Shown here: piece after piece, positions 43,059 to 54,537 of the stretch
Numbering within the stretch: the stretch's first letter is position 1
Layout: the number at the start of each line of letters is the position of its first letter
From: Branchipolynoe longqiensis
Lineage: Eukaryota > Annelida > Polychaeta > Phyllodocida > Polynoidae
Length of the DNA stretch: 64,000 bases
Direction: 5' to 3'
Assembly (NCBI GenBank): GCA_030323885.1
Contig: CM059188.1
Span: 108,798,644 to 108,862,643, forward strand
The notes under the pieces: model-generated
Told to the model about the DNA's origin: nothing
The model's database searches: none
Seen by the model: only the letters and a program-made list of their open reading frames with translations
Position numbers and translations under genes: made by a program

Positions 43059-45204
43059 AGGATATTGTTCTGTAAACGTTAGCCTGAGGTGAGGGCGAGT
43101 TACTACTACTAGTAGGTACTCCAAACTAAGGACTGGTTGCTGATGCTGACTGGCCATTGGAATAAAATAGGAGACTTTCTCTCAGCACACTACCCCTTTT
43201 TTAATGTTCTGCGCTGCGAGTGAAGGCGCCAGAGCTAAAAATAACTACATTCACAGTAAAGTAGAGATCCCTAGCTTTAGTTTTGTATCCATTACGACCG
43301 ACTTCGGCTGGGGAAAATTTGAAAAATTCAGGTAGTAAAACTTTGGAATGATCAGAAAACATGATTTTACCAAATATCTTTTACGAAAAATATAATATTA
43401 CATAGAAAAATTCTTTCTCTACAAATCTGTGTAGATTGTTAACCACCATTTAGCATTCACTCTCAGCAGTTTTGACTTAATCGTAGGATTGGTATGCTAA
43501 TTATAGCAATCAAATTTTAAAGATTTGTTTTATATGTGAATATTGCTTAAAGACAATGTAATCACATTATAGATATTTGCATTCTGATCATTTTGATACA
43601 AAATTTAAGTCAATGTCTCAAATAGAACCAGAAATATTAATTTTCTAAAGATTTTATCAAGGACGGTTAGTGAAAATCATACGATTTGCATGTTTGATGT
43701 CAAATTGCTCAACAAATATTTATTTGTACGGTCTGAACAAAATTGAGATTAGAATTTATACTAGAAATAATAAGTTAAAATAATAATGATGTGATTAAAA
43801 TGTAATTTGCCTTCAGCAGGCAGCCTCAAACATCAGGATATAAGCATTTGCAGATTCATGAAGAATCTATTATACTAATGCCCAGAATTGATGATGGATC
43901 ACGATTCTGTCATTGGACGATGTTCCATCGATGCAGTTGGTAACGAAAACAAATGAAATCACAGCTGCTTTCGAATCAGAGTTCAGACTTGCATAAATCT
44001 AAAAATTGAAGGGGTTTTCAGTACATTAGGTCGATTTTCAGGCATTTTCAAATTTAAGGCATTTAAGACACCTTCAAATTCAAGGACTTATCAAGATTAT
44101 GCGAACTCTGCACTAACATAGCAGACATCCCAGGGCTTTTAAATCGCCCCATTCTGTATACAGCATCTACTTAATTAGTACTCATAGCGGTGGTGGTTTT
44201 ATTTCATTACAAATTATTTCTGCAACCATCTCCAGATTGAGGGCATCATCTGAGAAACAGGTTTATTTTGGTACATTTTTCATATTCCATAAATTTGTCT
44301 TTGGCATTTTTATTTTAAAGCAAAAATACAGTTACCTCACTTTAATGCACGAGCAGTGATTCTTTTTCTTCTTCCTTAATTCACATGGGGGGTACTCATT
44401 AAGGTGTCATTACGTGAAGAATAAAGCCATACACAGGAATTAATGAAAGTGGTCTCCATGTAAAAACGTAGAAATCAAGCAGAGATTATTACACTAACGA
44501 CGAATTTAGGCGATAACGCGGATCTTCTCCCATAGACTTAGCAGTGTCAGGGAATCGTAGAAAAATGCCAGAAGTCAGAGTTCAACTATCCTTGTTGTGA
44601 CTGTATTATCACCCATACCTAACTCATTCTTGTTTGGACTTCATGTTCTGGCAACATCAAAGGTCATATAAGAATGGAATTTGAACTCCCCAAGTTTGGT
44701 CATTATCATCTCTGTCTTTTTTTTTTAATTGCTTAACGTTAATCGGTAATTATATTAGAAAAATCGCCTAAATCTTCGGAGATCTTTCATCCCTGCATAC
44801 AGGTGTATATTATTAATCTAGCTTTTCTTTGGGAAAATAAGCTTTGTGTCATAGTTTCATTATAATTATTCATACAACGTATAATCAACCGCATTCAGAA
44901 AAGCCCAAAAGCGACTCATCCTATAATTTACTAATTCCCATACCCATATTCCGCACAACAACATACAACCGAATATCTAGTTGTTAAATCCACAACTACA
45001 CCATGAGCTCTACACTCCAAAAATGATACCCGTATTGTTAGTGAATTTTTTCAATCTCAACAGCATCGCTATCAAATCTGTTTAGCAAATTCGACTTGAA
45101 TTGATAGAGGTCTTTGAATCTGTTTAAATCTTAAAGAATATTGCTAGTAAATCAGATTGGCTGGCAAAGTGCACTTGAGTGGATGATGTTGGGTTCATAT
45201 ATCA
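43059..45204. other. Repeat-poor non-coding sequence, probable 3' UTR/flank of the oxidase gene
   Basis: The least repetitive stretch of the window. There are no recognisable transposons except a short SINE tail relic near 44636-44670. No good open frames are present. On the minus strand, AATAAA-type signals lie about 0.9 kb downstream of the oxidase stop (near 44261 and 44307) and could end a long 3' UTR. This is inference. Confidence 0.4.
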
Positions 45205-47160
45205 CTAGACTTCACCTTTATTATCATACTGATTGTAGGCGACCCAATCCTTAGCGATGGGTGCGGAGAGCATATTCTCGCTTATAGCGAATGCATCAAT
45301 GAGATTCAACGAATAGGGAGCCAGCTCAGCACACAACTCTGCGGATTCCTTTGCCACGCTGAAAGCCTGGCTGGCATCGATGAAGCCATTGATTATGAAC
45401 CAAGCAAGGTCCTTCTCGACAATGTCCAAGAGGTAGAGTCTGTGAAGCTTGGCAAGAACTAGCGCCTCTGAGCCATCTGTCTTGGCACCACCTTCGACAA
45501 ACTTCTCACTGATGAGGTGCTCGCCAAAGGCGAGTGCTGATTTCTGGATAAGATCACTACTATCATACATCCAAGTATCGAAGACGTTGCCTTCACTTGC
45601 AGCAGTCTTCATCTTGTGGCCAAGTTCGACAAAGCACAGGTCCTTTCTCTTCTGGAGGATATAGTGGAGGGAGTGAACGTCCCCAGGTGAAAATAGATAC
45701 TTCCGATCGGCCAGGGGTTCCGACAGCTCGAATTTGACCAGATGCTCCTTGGCAACCTTCTGCATAAGCACGGCATTGTCACCCTCGGCCGTCACTGCTG
45801 CGTGAGCCAACCCAAGGAAGGTGCCGAACCTGTTACAGGAGAGGTAGCCCTGACCACCGCACCGCTCCCGGCACACAGTGACAACTCTCTCTATGTTCCA
45901 CGAGGCAATAGGTTTGATGACGCAGCACATGGTGACCACCTCGGCATGCTCTGACCCATCCTCCTTCTGTAAGGCCCACCTGTCCTTGACATAGTCAAGA
46001 CCAAAGTTGATGGCATAGGTTCGGGCTAGAAGAGGAAGCAGGGCTTTCTGCTGGAGCTGGTAGTTTAAGATCGGAGTGTCTGACTTGCCAGTCGGTCCAA
46101 CTGTTAGTCGGGAAGCCGAGTAGCGAATGGCAACAGCGAGTGCAGCTTTTGAACCTCCCTGAGACATACTTGCAATGCAGATGCGACCAGACAAGAGCTG
46201 ATCAGCAACAGTTAGGAAGCGCGCTCTATTGCTTTTGATGGAGGTATGAAATGTGCCATCGGCGTCAACATCAGAGTATCTGTTGAGCAGGTTTTCGCGT
46301 GGCACTCGAACGTTCTGGAAAGTAAGCTTTGCATTATCAACTCCATTCAAGCCCATTTTATGGCCCATGTCCTCAACCAGAACATTCGGCATGGTCTTGA
46401 GGTTGTCATCGCGGATGGGCACAAGTACGCCATGGATGCCATGATGTGCGCCATCAATAATAAGCTGCCCAAAGACGACACATTGCTTTGCATGCACCGC
46501 ACCATTTGTAATCCAGTACTTCTGTGATAGCGGTGTGGCTGAGTTCACTACAAACTCCTGTGTTTCCTTATCATAAACGCAGGTTGTCTGCATCTCCACC
46601 GCATTGTTTCCAAATCCGAGTTCAGTCAGCCCGAAGCAGCCAACCTGGTCTAAAGTGTCAATCCCCTTCAGGAGGTATTTATGGTGTCGTTCTGTGCCAA
46701 GCTTGAGAACGGTGCCTCCGAAGAGGTTGAACTGCACAGTCATCTTAACCGCCATTGCAGGGTCAATGATACTCGCCAATTCATGGGCAGCAAAGATCCT
46801 CAATGGGTTATTCTTAAAGTCAAGGACAGAAATGAAGCCTGCATCACATATCCTCTGCAGACGATGCAGCGCTACATCACGTTCTTCATCCAAAGGAATA
46901 TTATACCTCGGGGTCATGACAGGATCGCTCATGAACTCTCGAAACTTGTTGCGCATGTCATGGTTATCATGATCAAGAAGTGTGGTCATCGCCTCAATGT
47001 CAAAGGTGGCTTTGGGCCACATCTTTCTGAGAGTGGCTGGGTCCCATGATGGCCCCTTATTGCTGGTAAGTAGGGGATTTGCTGTGGAAACGGCTCGAAT
47101 ATGATGTGTCAGAAGGTTCCGGGGAATCAACCGCACAACATTTAACATGTGTGCCTGCAT
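45205..47160 (-). CDS. Acyl-CoA oxidase family protein (FAD flavoenzyme), single coding exon
   Basis: Encodes 651 aa, close to the roughly 660 aa usual for acyl-CoA oxidases. These oxidise acyl-CoA to trans-2-enoyl-CoA with transfer of electrons to oxygen in fatty-acid beta-oxidation. Visible landmarks are the flavin-contacting [10 protein letters not shown] (residues 176-185, classically a TELGHGSN-like motif), [13 protein letters not shown] (265-277), CGGQGYLS (434-441), and TAEGDN (457-462) holding the expected catalytic Glu459. The C-terminal oxidase domain is about 480-640. The start at 47160 is the first ATG; an upstream in-frame GTG would add two codons and is unlikely in a eukaryote. 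The N-terminus (residues 1-30) is Arg/His-rich without acidic residues, like a mitochondrial presequence. The C-terminus ends KGEV, without an SKL-type PTS1, so peroxisomal import is not obvious. A splice acceptor (CTTATTTCAG, AG at 47174-47175) sits 13 nt before the ATG, implying a 5' UTR intron and arguing against a simple retrocopy. The frame is intact. The closest subfamily is not determined. Confidence 0.93.
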   Translation of the reverse strand: MQAHMLNVVRLIPRNLLTHHIRAVSTANPLLTSNKGPSWDPATLRKMWPKATFDIEAMTTLLDHDNHDMRNKFREFMSDPVMTPRYNIPLDEERDVALHRLQRICDAGFISVLDFKNNPLRIFAAHELASIIDPAMAVKMTVQFNLFGGTVLKLGTERHHKYLLKGIDTLDQVGCFGLTELGFGNNAVEMQTTCVYDKETQEFVVNSATPLSQKYWITNGAVHAKQCVVFGQLIIDGAHHGIHGVLVPIRDDNLKTMPNVLVEDMGHKMGLNGVDNAKLTFQNVRVPRENLLNRYSDVDADGTFHTSIKSNRARFLTVADQLLSGRICIASMSQGGSKAALAVAIRYSASRLTVGPTGKSDTPILNYQLQQKALLPLLARTYAINFGLDYVKDRWALQKEDGSEHAEVVTMCCVIKPIASWNIERVVTVCRERCGGQGYLSCNRFGTFLGLAHAAVTAEGDNAVLMQKVAKEHLVKFELSEPLADRKYLFSPGDVHSLHYILQKRKDLCFVELGHKMKTAASEGNVFDTWMYDSSDLIQKSALAFGEHLISEKFVEGGAKTDGSEALVLAKLHRLYLLDIVEKDLAWFIINGFIDASQAFSVAKESAELCAELAPYSLNLIDAFAISENMLSAPIAKDWVAYNQYDNKGEV

Positions 47161-47190
47161 CGTCACTGCTTTTCTGAAATAAGCATTAAA
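47161..47190 (-). other. 3' splice site of a 5' UTR intron
   Basis: Minus-strand TTAATGCTTATTTCAG followed by AAAAGCAGTGACG and the ATG at 47160. The tract is pyrimidine-biased and well placed. The upstream non-coding exon is not identified. Confidence 0.5.
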
Positions 47191-47495
47191 GACAATTTAC
47201 TATACATATTTTAGTCAACACTCAACAGTGATCAATTGGCAACGTTGTGCCTATTGAACTATTAAAGTCAATGATTTTTAAAAAGTGCTTCATAATTATA
47301 TATTCACCCTGTCCTGATATGACCACAGATGTTGCTAGGACGTAAAACATCAATAACAAACAAAATCATATATACATCAATTTACTAAATGCCGTGCTGC
47401 AACGTTCACAGTATAATGTTGAAACTAGTTCAATATAATTCACTGTTTAAAACACACACACCCACAAGTGAAGAAAACGTGCATTTTCATAGAAC
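47191..47495. other. AT-rich sequence with a SINE family S tail relic
   Basis: 47310-47360 (CCTGTCCTGATATGACCACA, AGGACGTAAAACATCAATAA) is the end of a family S copy. The rest is unique and may be the oxidase 5' UTR intron. Confidence 0.5.
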
Positions 47496-47497
47496 CA

Positions 47498-47700
47498 GAC
47501 AAGGTGAACGAATGACTTGAGCGGCTGCCTCCCGTTTTGGAATCTCATGGAATTCTAACCCCCGGATATGAAAAATGGCTGAGTCAAATTAATGACAACA
47601 ACAAAAATGCTTGTCGCTACCTAGCCTGGTTTTCCACATTACTAGGATAGGGCAAGGAGAAGTAGAATGAGGAATACCAATCTTCCTACGCTTAATCAAC
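47498..47700 (+). repeat. Chimeric SINE relic (family S head, other SINE tail)
   Basis: ACCAGACAAGGTGAACGAAT to CACATTACTAGGATAGGGCAA is a degenerate family S head. It is followed by GAGGAATACCAATCTTCC, which resembles the body of the 49326 SINE. Confidence 0.6.
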
Positions 47701-47812
47701 TAACAAACAATCAAAGACCCAACAGTGAAGAGGAATCTGTTAAAAGTACAGTACATATTGTGTAACTTTATAAATTGTGTTTACTCTATCCAGAGTCCAC
47801 ATCTCTGTTATC

Positions 47813-48280
47813 TCTGGTCACATCGCCGTTAGTGGACGTAGTTGAACGTAGTGGAGGCTAACGTGGGTCAAACATGGTGTAAGTGTGTTAAACTACGTTA
47901 AGGTACAGGAGGTTTTGGTACGGATAAATACATTACGGTACAGATAGATATGTTATGGTACGGATAGATATGTTGTGGTACAGATAGATATGTTATGGTA
48001 CAGATGCCGGTATGTTCAACTACGTTAGCCTCCACTACATTCACTAACGGCTATGTGACCAGAGCTTCGTCCAAGTACGCTAGCATCACGGATGCAAATT
48101 CAGCCTCTAACGTATCGCTCTTTTGACATGTCCAAAAATTAAATTGGAGATCATGGCTCACCCACGTTATTACCAAGTTAACTTTCACGGACAAGTATGG
48201 ATGCCGGTACATCCAAATACTTTCAACTACGTTAGCTTCCAACACTTTCAACTACATCCACTAATGGCTATATGACCCGG
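47813..48280. mobile_element. Palindromic MITE, CCCGGTCACATA family, copy 2
   Basis: CTGGTCACATCGCCGTTAGT with GTAGTTGAACGTAGTGGAGG is inverted at the right end (CACTAATGGCTATATGACCC). GATAGATATGTT subrepeats lie inside. It is related to 30349-30857. Confidence 0.75.
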
Positions 48281-48284
48281 CCTT

Positions 48285-48467
48285 CCCAGTCAACACGTGA
48301 GGTCACGACAGTATCACAGTGATGTCACATACATCTCACACTATGATGCCATCACTGTGATATCACATCGATGTCACAATGACCTCACACTGTGAGGCAT
48401 CACACAGTGACAACACTGTGACCTCACACTGATGTGCTCATATGATATGTAAGAGGAGCTTAATTGG
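48285..48467. repeat. TGTGAGGTCAC/GTGATGTCACA palindromic words
   Basis: Clustered inverted TCACAGTGTGA- and TGATGTCACA-type words, similar in composition to the 35-bp array at 61416-61678. The two sites may be derived from one family. Confidence 0.55.
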
Positions 48468-48600
48468 GTGTGACGTCACAACTTCAACTTTTATAGACAT
48501 CCCAAACTGCTCGATAACTGCTCGACTTCAAAGTTCTGTCATCATCGGTCAACATCTGTTAATTTGTGTGGAGTTATCACCAAAATGGTACGTAAGAAGT
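48468..48600 (+). promoter_or_regulatory. Possible promoter and minimal first exon (CRE, TATA-like, ATG-GT)
   Basis: GTGTGACGTCACAAC (full CRE, 48470-48484), then CTTTTATAGAC (TATA-like, near 48497) and a short non-repetitive leader. The leader ends CACCAAAATG followed by GTACGTAAG, so the start codon at 48585-48587 abuts a splice-donor-like sequence. First exons that end at or just after the ATG are common in animal housekeeping genes. No following exon was found before the transposon at 49821, so the gene would be distant, disrupted or spurious. Confidence 0.25.
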
Positions 48601-49325
48601 TTTACTAACTTTTGTGTGTAATGATACCTTTGTGGAAAAAATACCCTATATTTATAGCCTAGTGTATCATGATGAAGGGTTTTCATGGGTACGACCCTGC
48701 GCATGGCTAAGTCACGTAGTGAAACAGTAACTGTGTTTTCTTTCAGTTTCTTGACTTTAATGAGTTTTCAGTATAAATAGAACTGAAATGCAGTTAATAG
48801 TATTCCATGATATGGCTTACTATGTTTTTCAGTAATAAATTTAGGTACAAAACAATTTTACATTGTTTTGTCAATAAAGATAACCTATTATCACCCACAA
48901 GTGACAAAACGGCACGTTGCGGGTGTTGCATACTGTGGTAGACTCTACTGACTCTAGTATGGTCCTGCCACCTTGTGCTAATACATAAAACTATATACCA
49001 AGTTGTAGTGGGGCAACTTCTATTGTATGTAGGGAACTTCCTTCAGGAAGAAGCCATGATGTTGACTAATGTAAACCAAGATAATAAATAAGCTAACATA
49101 TCTAAAAGTCTCCATGAAGGAACCAACATGGTGGCAGAAGTAAAAGAGGAGGAAACAACTCACTTGCAATGTGACTAAATGTGAGGCCTAAACCAGTGCA
49201 AAAACGTCAAATTTGAAGACAAAGTGATGAAATTGTGAGTAGGCTCTGTCAGTCTAAGACTGTGACTGTGGCAACATATAGCGATATAGCGAATGGTAGA
49301 CAGGAAGTGTGAACACTTATTTGTC
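48601..49325. other. Unique sequence, no feature seen
   Basis: Mixed sequence with no convincing exon, although a TGTTTTCTTTCAG acceptor-like string is at about 48735-48747. Confidence 0.35.
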
Positions 49326-49650
49326 TCTAATTTTTTTTTTTTTTTGGTACATTAGTTGTCCCAAGCAGGTTAAACTCCAGTCACAGACAACTGGTCTTCC
49401 CCACTCCACTGCTGGTCGATAGAAAGCCCAAGCCTACACTTTTACCGACCCAAGGGATTTTTAACCTCCCACACCACCTAGACATGGTATGAGAGCAACC
49501 GGCCTTTGATGACGCTGTAAGTTATACACAGCGGTGGAAATCCAAATTGGCAGAGCTGGGGGCACGGGGAATCGAACCGTGACCCTCAGATTAGGAGTCT
49601 GACCTAGAAAAAAGTCAGACACTCTAACCACTCCGCCACAGAGAACGCCA
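49326..49650 (-). repeat. tRNA-Arg-like SINE with poly(A) tail
   Basis: On the minus strand the head reads GTTCTCTGTGGCGGAGTGGT (A box) and later CGGTTCGATTCCCCGTG (B box). Between them TCAGA-CTCCTAA-TCTGA forms an anticodon arm with CCT (Arg). About 20 bp containing a T-run is inserted in the D arm, so it is not a functional tRNA gene. A body of about 200 bp follows and the element ends in a 15- to 17-bp poly(A) (the T-run at 49330-49346). Fragments of the body occur near 29400 and 47670. Confidence 0.75.
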
Positions 49651-49813
49651 CATATACATGATACAACCCTTAACCAATAGGACGTAATCAATAAGACTTA
49701 TAAGTGACTAATAATACTGACAATAGCCGAATTGGCGCAAACTACACTGTAAAGCCACCAGAAAGCCTTGTCATAGAAATTTAAAAACTTTCCAACACCC
49801 CTGTCAATGCTAA

Positions 49814-49820
49814 ACTATAA
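49814..49820. repeat. Left target-site duplication ACTATAA of the outer DNA transposon
   Basis: ACTATAA directly precedes CAGAGAGCC and is repeated at 57700-57706 directly after CTCTCTG, almost 7.9 kb away. Confidence 0.85.
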
Positions 49821-50375
49821 CAGAGAGCCTGTATAGATGAGAGGGACAACTGTCATACTAGACCATGTAACAGCTGCCGACTGTGGCGCTCCAAGTGGTG
49901 GTTGTTGAACAGTTTATGACACAGCTGGCAAATTCAATGGTTGTGTGCAATCTTCCTACAGAAAAAGTGAAATATCTATAAAACCACACCACCTAGAAGC
50001 AAATCGCTTGGTACACATATAGAAAATATATTCAATGAATTGATTGTATTAAATTGATAAGGTTAGTGTTCTGCATTTCTACTTTAATTTGGAATAAAAT
50101 TAACGTTTTGCACTGCACGTACGGCAAACTCAATGCATTGTCAATGGCTGTGAGCAATCTTCATACAGAAAATGTCAAATATCTCTAAAACTACACAACC
50201 TAGACACAAGCCGCTTGGAACACATATAGAAAACATGTTTACCAAAAAGATTATATTGATTTTATAAGGTTAGGGTTCTGGATTTCTATTAATTTTGGAA
50301 GAAAACTAATGTTTTGCACTGCGCATACAGGCAAACTCAAGGCTTGTTCAACAATAACCGCCAGGAGTGCCACTG

Positions 50376-50453
50376 GGCCCATAATTTCCGAATTGTGGTT
50401 GATCTGGCGGGAAGCCCGAGACGGGCCCCCCCTCACCGCATGCTCCCTTTCCC
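50376..50453 (+). repeat. A1 repeat, left part
   Basis: Identical over about 73 bp to 57272-57344 (GGCCCATAATTTCCGAATTG to ACCGCATGCTCCCTT). The other half of A1 is at 51095-51155, beyond the inserted DNA transposon. Confidence 0.85.
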
Positions 50454-51087
50454 CAGAGAGCGTGTATATAAACAGATGAGAGGGACAACTCCCATACTAG
50501 AGCATGTAACAGATGCCGACTGTGGCGCTCCAAGTGGTGGTTGTTGAACAGTATATGACACAGCTGTCAAACTCAAGGCATTGTCAATGATCGTGTGCAA
50601 TCTTCATCCAGAAAAGGTGAAATATCTCTAAAACTACACCACCTAGAAACAAACCGATTGGAATACACATAGAAAACATGTTTACCAAAAACATTATATT
50701 AAATTGATATGGTTAGGGTTCTGGATTTCTATTAATTTGGAATAAAACTGACGTTTTTCACTAAGCGTACGGCAAACTCAAGGCATTGTCAATGGCGGTG
50801 AGCAATCTTCATACAGAAAAAGTGAAATATCTCTAAAACCACATGACCTAGACACAAACCTCTTGGAACACATATAGAAAACATGTTTACCAAAAACATT
50901 ATATTAAATTGATAAGGTTAGGCTTCTGCATTTCTATTAATTTTGAATAAAAACAAATGTTTTTCACTGCACGTACCGGCAAACTCAAAGCTTGTTCAAC
51001 ACTAACCGCCAGGAACGCCACTGTAGCCTGTGTTACCGTTTTTTTGCGGGAGTTGTCCCTCTCATCTGTTTATATACACGCTCTCTG
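50454..51087. mobile_element. Inner copy of the same DNA transposon, 634 bp, intact
   Basis: Perfect 40-bp inverted ends start CAGAGAGCGTGTATATAAAC and finish GTTTATATACACGCTCTCTG. They are flanked by CTTTCCC at 50447-50453 and 51088-51094. The interior has two tandem units of about 205 bp (50566-50771 and 50772-50980). It carries GCCACTGTAGCCTGTGTTACC uninterrupted, the exact place where the retrotransposon sits in the outer copy. Confidence 0.9.
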
Positions 51088-51094
51088 CTTTCCC

Positions 51095-51155
51095 CCCCCC
51101 CCCCCCTCCCCTCTGACCTGCATTCGGGTTCCGGCTTCCGTAGCATATGGATTTA
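51095..51155 (+). repeat. A1 repeat, right part
   Basis: CCCTCCCCTCTGACCTGCAT to GTAGCATATGGATTTA matches A2 (57352-57403). The gag ATG (51147) lies inside this repeat. Confidence 0.85.
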
Positions 51156-52343
51156 ACTCCCGTCTCCACCCACGTAATACCCACATCAAAAAGCATCAAA
51201 CGGTTCAAAAAGCCCCCACGTCAAAAAAGAAAAATGCAGCGAACACGCAGGGCCGCGGCACCAAGAGGCCGACCCGCTAAGCGCGCCACACGGAAGGCCG
51301 CCAGCCCACCACTGTCCGACGTGAGCGACTCACAAGATGGCGGCGCCTCCCCGAAGCCGCCAACACCTCCACCCCGGGCCGCGCTCCCCGCGCGCCAGTC
51401 GACTAGGACCCGTAAACCAACGGCAAAAGCGAGGCAGGCCGACAGCATCAGCCGAATGCAAGCGTCAATCGACGAAATCCAGAAGCGGTGGATCGACGTA
51501 GAACGCCAAGCTGCCGAGCAGCGGCGCGAGGCGGCCGAACAAAGGACCGAGATGGCGGCGCAAAGCAAGGCGCCCGCGGAAGCCACCGCCACCATGACGG
51601 CGCTCGCCGCCAGCCTACGCCGCCCCGAGTGCCCGACAACGGGACCCGCCACGCCACCTAACCGGCCCCGGCCGCCGGCCCAGGAACAACACCGCCACAG
51701 CCGGGCGCGATCCCTATCGCCGGTATCGCCGTCACCGTCCCACGTCAGGGGCCGAAATGGATCACAGCCGGCACACGCAGCCGACATCAGCCCGTTCAGC
51801 GTCTGGGAGGTCCCGTCACCGACCCCGCCCCGGCACCCGGACGCTGCCCACGCGACCGGCCGCCACGCAACCCACCACCGACAACACGACAGCGGCGACT
51901 ACGGACGGGGCGCCCGCTCCACGGCCGAGGAGGCGGTTCGCCTCATCGTCGCGGCGGCTGACGGCAAAGGACACTCACGCAAAAAAGGTATTTCTGCCAA
52001 ATATATCTTCCCCTATGACCTTGTGGAGAGGGGGGACGAGGGCAAGGTGATTAAAAAAAGGCGAGGCCACGAGGGAGGAATACACACTCGGACTGAAACG
52101 CCTCGAGCCCCAGTCGGCTTTCCCCGCGAGTGCCCTCACCGTGCTCTCCAACCACCAAGAAGCGATCGCACAGGATAACTGCTCGCTCGCCTGGCACATC
52201 GTCCGGCGCTATTCCGAGGAAATATTCACCCGAATCGCGGACGGTAGGCTTCCCAAGGGCTGGAAGGAAGAGGCGGCGATGAACGCTGTGAGGATTGAGG
52301 TCATAGCAATGGCCGGACACAACCCATCCCAGGCCGCCGCCTC

Positions 52344-52348
52344 GGGGG
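52344..52348. repeat. Left target-site duplication GGGGG of the LTR element
   Basis: GGGGG precedes TGTAATG and recurs at 54675-54679 after ATTACA. Confidence 0.8.
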
Positions 52349-52485
52349 TGTAATGTATGTGTCTTCCAGTTGTGTTGTTATCTGAACACCCCCAGTGTGG
52401 CACAGAGTGAGGTCACTACAGAAGGTTCTAAATAAAGTTAGTTACAGTACAGAACTCATTGTGTTCAGACGTCCTTTACATTACA
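52349..52485 (+). repeat. Left LTR, 137 bp
   Basis: TG...CA ends with short inverted TGTAATG/CATTACA. Contains AGGTTCTAAATAAAGTTAG, an AATAAA-type polyadenylation signal. Confidence 0.9.
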
Positions 52486-53212
52486 TGGTGTCAGATGTGG
52501 AGGCAATGGTGCTTTCAGGCCCATTGCTTCCAGTGGATACCGGGCCACAACACCCCGGGCACCAACCAACATATAATACAAGTTCATTTTACCAGGATCG
52601 ACACCCTGGTCATAGAGAAGGTACCACTTGTTTGAATTTCATGTTGACGTAGCGGCAGCACTCCGGGCAGCCACTCCCCGGGCGCCAACAAAACCTGCAC
52701 AGACTTTATTGTAACGAGTGACAAGACGTTGCACAGATGCCTGGAAAGATGGCACAAGGATGCACGGATGCCTAGAGGCACATACACGACTACACAGGTG
52801 CCAAGAAGCACGGATATACGGATCGTCGGTAGAAACGAACGGCTCTAATGAAAACAGCCGGAATGAGGACGCGCAGGACGTCACGACATTGCTTGGAATG
52901 AATAAATGACAATACGATGCACAGATGCCTGAGAAGATGGACACAGATGCACGGATGCCTAAGAGGCATGGACACAGATGCACGGATGCTACGAAGCACA
53001 GATGTGCAGGGCGTCGACAGGGACAGTCGGCGATAATGAAGATGACCAGAATAAAGACGCGCAGGACGTCGGGCAAGCTACAACAGGCAAGGTACCGAGA
53101 TTCCTCGAGAATTGAGTCGGAGCGCCAGGAAGCAAGCACCAAACGCTATGCCAATGGAGGCATGTGATAGACATGAAGTGTGACTTAATATCATATATGA
53201 ATTAACAGTAAG

Positions 53213-53950
53213 AATGACACATGATTAAAGTCAAATAAAGAATGGACACAACACATGCAAGGATAAGAAACAACACATGAAGCTAACTAAGTATACAATT
53301 TGTGTGTTGGTATAAATGCTTTAAATTGTCTTACATGTCATAGATGTTATCCAATAAATATTCACTCAATACTTATTAAACAAACAAACAAAAATGTTCA
53401 CTGATGCAATTGTTATAATTAAATAACTGACATGCCAGAAAAGCAGTACAATAATTAATAACGACACGTAGTTCAGGTCAAACAAAGAATGGACACAACT
53501 CATGCAAACATAAGAAACGACACATGAAGTCAACTGAGTATGCATTTTGTATGTTTTTATAAATGCTATGTTTAGTTGCTCTTCATGTCATGGATGTTCT
53601 TGAATATATATGTTGACTCAATGCTTATTAAGCAAACATAAAAGAATGTTCACGGTTGAAATTGTTATAGTTAAATAAGTAACGTGCTGGAAAAGCTGTA
53701 CAATAATTTGTAACGTCGCATACTTTAAGTTCGAACAATGAATGGACACAACGCATGATAACATAAGAAATGGCACATGCAGCCAGCTGTGTATGCATTT
53801 TGTATGTTTATGTTTATACATGTTTTTAAGTTGTCTTGCATGTCAAAGATGTTATCAAATGAATTTTGACTCAATGCTTTTATAAACAAAAACAAAAAAA
53901 ATATGACGAAATGTTCACGGATGAAATTGTTATATGAAGCATGAGTTTAA
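53213..53950 (+). repeat. Three tandem units of about 245 bp inside the LTR element
   Basis: Each unit contains AAAGAATGGACACAACACAT, AAGAAACAACACATGAAG-like sequence, TGCATTTTGTATG and TGTTCACTGATGCAATTG. The interior is AT-rich compared with the GC-rich host element. Confidence 0.8.
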
Positions 53951-54537
53951 TTTGAACATTTTGGGAAATGTTGTTCATGAAATACTATATTGAATATTTG
54001 AATCTCATATGTTATATAAGTCGTTTACTGTTGTTGCTATGCCACTTTCTGTTCTGCCTAGCAAGTGCCTTGTTATGTTCAGTTATGAATTGCATACAAC
54101 GTTACATAATAATACGCTCATTGTTCAGGTCATATGAAGAAGAGACAAAATAAGTCTACATTTAAGAAGTGACAACTGACCCTGACTATGTATTCGTTGT
54201 ATTACTTATGGGTCGTGTTTTTGTATGATGGGCTACATTCGATAGTTTCCCATTTACATGTTTCATGGTTCTCTTCTTAAACATAGTATGTATAATATCT
54301 CTATATGTATTAGGTCTTCATGTACAATGCCATTTACATTGTTCTGGAATGTTAGTAAATTTGAGCATGGCATTTTATCCTCGCAATACCTGGTACCATT
54401 CTGTTATGGATAGGAACTATTTTAAAGAGGGGGATATGGCGTTATGACATTAGTTATAATAACACAAGAAGGACCTGTTGCTATATATACAAAATGTTAC
54501 CATTGAATTTTGTTCCTCTGTTCCATTGAAAGGGAGA

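Noticed and set aside
47161..47166. GTG two codons upstream as the oxidase start
   Set aside because: Non-ATG start in a eukaryote with an ATG two codons downstream; 47160 is preferred.
49550..49645. Functional tRNA-Arg gene
   Set aside because: D arm carries an insertion with a T-run and the sequence continues into a SINE body with a poly(A) tail.
53213..54537. Possible polymerase coding in the LTR element interior
   Set aside because: All frames are short and AT-rich tandem units fill the space; no protease, RT or integrase motif is visible.
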